Shown in pieces: positions 59,720 through 64,000 of a DNA stretch of 64,000 bases (its first letter is position 1; every line of letters begins with the position of its first letter). Source of the stretch: Bradyrhizobium sp. JYMT SZCCT0428 (GTDB taxonomy: Bacteria; Pseudomonadota; Alphaproteobacteria; Rhizobiales; Xanthobacteraceae). The DNA lies in NCBI RefSeq assembly GCF_018131075.1, contig NZ_JAFCLS010000016.1:62001-126000 (forward strand). The letters run 5' to 3'. Position numbers and translations under genes: made by a program. The notes beneath the pieces were generated by a model. It had not been told where the DNA came from. It made no database searches and saw only the letters and a program-made list of their open reading frames with translations.

Positions 59720-61024
59720 ATGGCAGTCACAGATATTGCATCCCGGACCTACAACCACGGCTGGCGGCTCGATCCGATCGTGCGCAGCCTGCTGGATACC
59801 GACTTTTACAAGCTGCTGATGCTGCAAATGATTCGGGAGTTTTACCCGGATCAGCAGGTGACGTTTTCGGTGATCAACCGCAGCAAGCATGTGCGGCTGG
59901 CCGAAACCATCGACGAGGGCGAGTTGCGCGCCCAGCTCGACCACGCCCGCACCATCCGCTTCACCAAGAAGGAATTGATCTGGCTCGCCGGTAATACGTT
60001 CTACGGCAAGACCCAGATGTTCTCCCCGGACTTCATCAACTGGCTCGCCAATTTTCGTCTGCCCGAATACGAGCTGCGGAAGGTGGACGGCCAGTATGAA
60101 CTGCACTTCCACGGGCCGTGGACGCACACCACGATGTGGGAAATCCCGGCGCTCGCGATCATGAACGAACTGCGCTCGCGCCAGGCGCTGAAGGGACAGG
60201 GGCGGTTCGCGCTCGACGTGCTCTATGCCCGCGCCAAGGCAAAACTCTGGACCAAGGTCGAGCGGCTGCGCAAACTCGAGGGCTTGCGGCTGTCCGACTT
60301 CGGCACCCGCCGCCGCCACGGTTTTCTGTGGCAGCGCTGGTGCGTCGAGGCGGTCAAGGAAGGCCTCGGATCCTCCTTCACCGGCACCTCCAACGTGCTG
60401 CTCGCGATGGACAATGATCTCGAAGCCATCGGCACCAATGCGCATGAATTGCCGATGGTTGCAGCGGCCCTTGCGAATGACGATACCGAGCTGCGCTGGG
60501 CGCCCTATCGCATCCTCGATCAATGGCGCCATACCTATGGCGGCAATTTGCTGATTGCGCTGCCCGACGCCTTCGGCACCAAGCCGTTCCTGCGCGATGC
60601 GCCGGACTGGGTCGCCGACTGGACCGGCTTTCGCCCCGACAGCGCGCCGCCGATCGCGGCCGGCGAAGACATCATCAAGTGGTGGAAGCAGAAGGGCCGT
60701 GATCCCCGGGAGAAACTGCTGGTGTTCTCCGACGGCATGGACGTCGGCTCAATCGAAGAAACCTATCGGCATTTTACCGGGCGGGTCCGCGTCAGCTTCG
60801 GCTGGGGCACCAACCTCACCAACGATTTCGTCGGCTGCGCGCCGGACGGATCGGCCGATCTCGATCCGATCTCGATCGTCTGCAAGGTGACGTCGGTGGA
60901 TGGACGGCCGGCCGTCAAACTGTCGGACAATCCGGAAAAGGCGACAGGCTCGCCGTCCGAGGTCGAGCGATATATACGCGTGTTCGGAAATGCCGGCCGC
61001 GTCCGCGCCGCCGTGCACGTCTGA
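59720..61024 (+). CDS. pncB: Nicotinate phosphoribosyltransferase
   Basis: 434 aa. Makes nicotinate mononucleotide from nicotinate, PRPP and ATP for NAD salvage. [68 protein letters not shown] (phosphorylated His) and [21 protein letters not shown] are all typical. It follows nicB by 61 bases on the same strand and may be expressed with it. That would place a salvage and a catabolic enzyme for the same compound under one signal. Confidence 0.93.
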   Translation: MAVTDIASRTYNHGWRLDPIVRSLLDTDFYKLLMLQMIREFYPDQQVTFSVINRSKHVRLAETIDEGELRAQLDHARTIRFTKKELIWLAGNTFYGKTQMFSPDFINWLANFRLPEYELRKVDGQYELHFHGPWTHTTMWEIPALAIMNELRSRQALKGQGRFALDVLYARAKAKLWTKVERLRKLEGLRLSDFGTRRRHGFLWQRWCVEAVKEGLGSSFTGTSNVLLAMDNDLEAIGTNAHELPMVAAALANDDTELRWAPYRILDQWRHTYGGNLLIALPDAFGTKPFLRDAPDWVADWTGFRPDSAPPIAAGEDIIKWWKQKGRDPREKLLVFSDGMDVGSIEETYRHFTGRVRVSFGWGTNLTNDFVGCAPDGSADLDPISIVCKVTSVDGRPAVKLSDNPEKATGSPSEVERYIRVFGNAGRVRAAVHV

Positions 61025-61069
61025 ACCAGCAACACTCCCTGGCCACCCAAACGATTCGACGAGGCCCGC

Positions 61070-62365
61070 ATGCCCGCACCCAAGCCGCCTGCCTTTGAAA
61101 CCCTGAGCCTGCATGCCGGCCAGCGCCCGGACCCCGTCACCGGCGCCCGCGCGGTGCCGATCTATCAGACCACGTCCTACGTGTTCCAGGATTCCGACCA
61201 CGCCGCCGCGTTGTTCAACCTCGAACGCGCCGGACATATCTACACTCGCATTTCCAATCCGACGACCGCGGTGCTCGAAGAGCGGCTTGCGGCGCTGGAA
61301 GCCGGCGTCGGCGCGATCTGCACCGCGAGCGGCATGGCCGCGCTTCATCTGGCGATCGCCACCCTGCTCAACGCCGGCGACCATATCGTCGCCTCCTCCT
61401 CGCTCTATGGCGGCACCATCAATTTGCTGGCGCACACGTTGCCGCGCTTCGGCATCACCACGACATTCGTTAAACCGCGCGCGCTCGACGAGTTCCGCGA
61501 CGCGATCAAGCCGAACACAAAGCTCGTGATCGGCGAGACCATCGGCAATCCCGGCCTCGAGGTGCTGGATATTCCGGCGGTCGCGGAAATCGCCCATGAC
61601 GCCAAAATCCCGCTGTTGATCGACAACACCTTTGCGACGCCGTTTCTCAGCCGGCCGATCGAGCTTGGCGCCGACATCGTGATGAACTCGGCGACCAAAT
61701 GGATCGGCGGCCACGGCATCGCGATCGGCGGCGTCATTGTCGATGGCGGTCATTTTGATTGGCATGACTCCGGAAAATTCCCTGTCCTGACCGAGCCCTA
61801 TGCCGGCTATCACGGCATCGTCTTCGACGAGCAGTTCGGCCAGGCCGCCTTCATCATGCGCGCCCGCACCGAGGGCCTGCGCGATTTCGGCGCGTGCCTG
61901 TCGCCGACCAATGCATTCCAGCTGCTGCAGGGCGTCGAGACGCTGGGCGTGCGCATGGAACGCCACATGAGCAATACGCTCACGGTGCTGGAATTCCTGA
62001 AGTCCAACAAGGCGGTGGAGTGGGTGCTGCATCCCGCGCTGGAAAATCATCCCGACCACCAACTCGCATTGCGGCTGTTGCCGAAGGGCGCCGGCTCGAT
62101 CGTGAGCTTCGGCATCAAGGGCGGCCGTCCCGCGGGCAAGAAGTTCATCGAGACGCTGCGCATGGTCAGCCACCTCGCCAATGTCGGCGACGCTAAGACG
62201 CTGGTGATCCATCCGGCCAGCACCACGCATCAGCAGATGGACGCGGCGCAACTCAAGGCCGCCGGCGTCGGCGGGGAACTGGTGCGGCTATCGGTCGGCA
62301 TTGAAGCTGTGGCAGATATCATCGACGATCTCGGCCAGGCGCTTCGCGCATCGCAGAAGGTGTGA
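61070..62365 (+). CDS. metY: O-acetylhomoserine aminocarboxypropyltransferase
   Basis: 431 aa PLP enzyme (Cys/Met metabolism family) that makes homocysteine or methionine from O-acetylhomoserine and sulfide or methanethiol. [41 protein letters not shown] and the PLP Lys in [12 protein letters not shown] are clear, and the length fits MetY rather than the shorter MetB/MetZ. It starts 45 bases after pncB; the short gap leaves no room for a SAM riboswitch. Confidence 0.88.
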   Translation: MPAPKPPAFETLSLHAGQRPDPVTGARAVPIYQTTSYVFQDSDHAAALFNLERAGHIYTRISNPTTAVLEERLAALEAGVGAICTASGMAALHLAIATLLNAGDHIVASSSLYGGTINLLAHTLPRFGITTTFVKPRALDEFRDAIKPNTKLVIGETIGNPGLEVLDIPAVAEIAHDAKIPLLIDNTFATPFLSRPIELGADIVMNSATKWIGGHGIAIGGVIVDGGHFDWHDSGKFPVLTEPYAGYHGIVFDEQFGQAAFIMRARTEGLRDFGACLSPTNAFQLLQGVETLGVRMERHMSNTLTVLEFLKSNKAVEWVLHPALENHPDHQLALRLLPKGAGSIVSFGIKGGRPAGKKFIETLRMVSHLANVGDAKTLVIHPASTTHQQMDAAQLKAAGVGGELVRLSVGIEAVADIIDDLGQALRASQKV

Positions 62366-62368
62366 GCC

Positions 62369-63151
62369 ATGCAACTGTCAGTCAAAGGGTCCGATATTTT
62401 CGTTGCCACCGGCGGGCGTCCGTTCGATCCGTCGCTGCCCGTGGTGGTGATGCTGCATGGCGCGGGTTTTGATCATTCGACCTGGGCACTACACAGCCGC
62501 TGGTTCGCCCATCATGGCTATGCCGTGCTGGCGCCGGATCTGCCGGGCCATGGCCGTTCGTCCGGCAACGCGCTGCCGACCATCGCAGACATGGCCGACT
62601 GGACCGCGGCATTGCTGGATGCGGCCGGCGCGCCCAAGGCAAGACTGGTCGGGCATTCCATGGGATCGCTGATCGCGCTGGAGACATCGGCGCGGCATCC
62701 GGACAAAGTTTCTGGGCTTAGCCTGATCGGAACGGCGGCGACGATGACCGTCGGCCCCGATCTGCTCAAGGCCGCGGAGTTCAACAATCCCGATGCCATC
62801 GACATGGTCTCGATCTGGGGCCTCGGCTTCAAGGCCGAACTCGGCGGCAGTCTCGCGCCGGGATTGTGGATGCATCAGGGCGCGCAGCGCGTGCTGCAGC
62901 AGACCCGTCCGGGCGTGCTCTACAGCGATCTCAACGCCTGCAATTCGTACGAGGGCGCGCTCGCGGCAGCAGCGGCGGTCAAGGTGCCCGCGACGTTCAT
63001 TCTCGGCGAGCGCGATATGATGACGCCCGCCAAGGCCGGCAAGACGCTGGCGGCGGCAACGCCAAACGCCCGCGTCGTGGTGCTGGCCGGCGCCGGCCAC
63101 ATGATGATGGCCGAAGCGCCGGATGAATTGCTGGCGGCGTTGAGGGAGTAG
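62369..63151 (+). CDS. Alpha/beta hydrolase
   Basis: 260 aa. Oxyanion region VVMLHGAGFDHSTW, nucleophile elbow GHSMGS, acid in FILGERDMMTPAKAG and His in LAGAGHMMMAEAP. It begins 3 bases after metY and is surely cotranscribed. Many such proteins next to MetY are annotated simply as hydrolases; the substrate is unknown. A thioester or acyl-homoserine-related ester is one possibility. Confidence 0.82.
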   Translation: MQLSVKGSDIFVATGGRPFDPSLPVVVMLHGAGFDHSTWALHSRWFAHHGYAVLAPDLPGHGRSSGNALPTIADMADWTAALLDAAGAPKARLVGHSMGSLIALETSARHPDKVSGLSLIGTAATMTVGPDLLKAAEFNNPDAIDMVSIWGLGFKAELGGSLAPGLWMHQGAQRVLQQTRPGVLYSDLNACNSYEGALAAAAAVKVPATFILGERDMMTPAKAGKTLAAATPNARVVVLAGAGHMMMAEAPDELLAALRE

Positions 63152-63170
63152 TTTCGGCTTCACTCTCACC

Positions 63171-63272
63171 CCTCATCCTGAGGAGCGGCCGATTGGCCGC
63201 GTCTCGAAGGATGCAGGCCCGGCTGGGGCCTCATGGTTCGAGACGCGCGAAGACGCGCTCCTCACCATGAGG
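63171..63272. repeat. Dispersed palindromic repeat
   Basis: CCTCATCCTGAGGAGC at the left and GCTCCTCACCATGAGG at the right are inverted copies, with GTCTCGAAGGATG and GGTTCGAGACG inside. It shares the CCTTCGAGAC/CTCAGGATGAGG parts with the element at 50931. It lies between convergent genes. Confidence 0.7.
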
Positions 63273-63280
63273 ATTTGATA

Positions 63281-64000
63281 CTACTGCCTTGCCGCGCGCT
63301 TGCGCTCTACCGGGTGAATATCCACCGCCCGCAACCTTCCCATGCGGAGCACGTCCATTTCCAGCTTGCGATCGATGCGGTCACGGTCGAGTGCGCGGAT
63401 CAGGTCGTCGACGCCGTTGATCTCGACGCCGTCCAGTTTGATCACGACGTCGCCCGGCAACAGTCCGGCCTGGGCCGCGGGGCTGTCAGCCTCGATCTGC
63501 GCCAATAGCGCGCCCATCGTGTTGTCGACGCCGGCCACCACCGCGTGCCGCCGCAGGATCGGGGCGGTCTGGCCGGACACGCCGATATAGGCGCGTCGGA
63601 CATAGCCGTGGCGGATGATCTCCGACAGCACGAACTGCGCGGTGTTGCTGGCGACCGCAAAACAGATGCCCTGCGCGCCCTGGATGATCGCGGTGTTGAT
63701 CCCGATCACCTCCGCCGCCGAGGACACCAGTGGCCCGCCCGAATTGCCGGGATTGAGCGCAGCGTCGGTCTGGATCACGTCCTCGATGGTCCGCCCGCTC
63801 ACCGAGCGGATCGAACGTCCCAGCGCCGACACCACACCCGCGGTCACCGTCGATTCAAACCCCAGGGGATTGCCGATCGCGACCACCAGCTGGCCGCGGC
63901 GCAGGCTCTTGGAATTGCCTAGCGATGCGTACGGCAGGTCCCGTGCGCCGTCGGCCCGCAGCAAGGCGAGATCAGTGTCGGGATCGACGCCAAGCACATG
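63281..64000 (-). CDS. HtrA/DegP-type serine protease with PDZ domain (5' end outside window)
   Basis: The last 239 or so residues of a trypsin-fold periplasmic protease. Asp of the triad is in [12 protein letters not shown] and Ser in [12 protein letters not shown]; the His lies outside the window. A PDZ domain follows ([47 protein letters not shown]). The frame is open at the right edge, so the N-terminus is missing only because the window ends. Confidence 0.88.
   Translation of the reverse strand, partial: HVLGVDPDTDLALLRADGARDLPYASLGNSKSLRRGQLVVAIGNPLGFESTVTAGVVSALGRSIRSVSGRTIEDVIQTDAALNPGNSGGPLVSSAAEVIGINTAIIQGAQGICFAVASNTAQFVLSEIIRHGYVRRAYIGVSGQTAPILRRHAVVAGVDNTMGALLAQIEADSPAAQAGLLPGDVVIKLDGVEINGVDDLIRALDRDRIDRKLEMDVLRMGRLRAVDIHPVERKRAARQ

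Noticed and set aside
61025-61069. SAM riboswitch before metY
   Set aside because: Only 45 bases separate pncB and metY, too short for a SAM-II aptamer plus start region, and no aptamer pattern was seen.
60749-62251. 500-codon reverse frame opposite pncB and metY
   Set aside because: Overlaps two well-recognised genes; no motifs.
1-64000. tRNA, rRNA, insertion sequence, prophage or CRISPR
   Set aside because: No cloverleaf with a TTCGA-type T-arm in an intergenic gap, no transposase or integrase motif, and no regular spaced repeats were recognised by eye.

Overview
The window is high-GC chromosomal DNA from an alphaproteobacterium, most likely Bradyrhizobium or a close Nitrobacteraceae relative. 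This is inferred from gene content, not from a marker gene. The signs are many solute-binding proteins of the ABC_sub_bind type, short dispersed palindromic repeats between operons, FNR/FixK-type TTGA-N6-TCAA boxes, and metabolism built on Mo-hydroxylases and c-type cytochromes. No rRNA, tRNA, CRISPR array, transposase or prophage was seen.

Layout. 0-7 kb: a glycogen synthase, a secreted poly-glycine miniprotein, a Baeyer-Villiger-type monooxygenase/alkylsulfatase operon, and a DUF1772 gene divergent from a MarR regulator. 7-14 kb: a solute-binding protein and TetR regulator, then an operon for an ABC permease, NAD-epimerase-like protein, GNAT, DHDPS-family aldolase/lyase and ABC ATPase. A repeated TCAAC...TGGTTG dyad ties the parts together. 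14-18 kb: a ferric-type ABC importer. 18-26 kb: an MFS exporter, an IorAB-type Mo-hydroxylase, then a compact sox block (flavocytochrome c pair, soxX, soxY, soxZ, soxA) with no soxB or soxCD. 26-28.4 kb: divergent fpr and an enamidase gene separated by tandem GTATAC palindromes. 28-44 kb: mixed accessory DNA with small stress proteins, RidA, a nitronate monooxygenase, cytochrome P460, two full and one truncated ABC_sub_bind genes, a hybrid histidine kinase, a CadC-like regulator and several broken genes. 44-47 kb: a selenium-binding-protein gene with a membrane partner. 47-61 kb: a nicotinate island. 61-64 kb: metY, an alpha/beta hydrolase and the 3' part of an HtrA-type protease.

The most interesting system is a nicotinate/6-hydroxynicotinate reductive pathway split over two loci. 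At 55.3-55.6 kb a bidirectional promoter drives nicA-nicB and probably pncB one way. The other way it drives a long collinear set: 6-hydroxynicotinate reductase (hnr), a UPF0280 (ApbE-superfamily) gene, a DUF1185 gene, a Liv-type ABC importer and a MarR regulator. Each promoter carries a TTYGTATACRAA palindrome. The same palindrome, as two adjacent copies, lies 28 kb away between fpr (ferredoxin-NADP reductase) and a gene very like enamidase, which opens the ring formed by Hnr. Together the two loci could take nicotinate to 6-hydroxynicotinate, tetrahydro-6-oxonicotinate and 2-formylglutarate, with Fpr supplying reduced ferredoxin and UPF0280 possibly attaching the flavin of Hnr. The chemistry is known from Eubacterium barkeri and from rhizobial nicotinate catabolism. 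The shared operator, the Fpr link and the UPF0280 role are inferences from this sequence.
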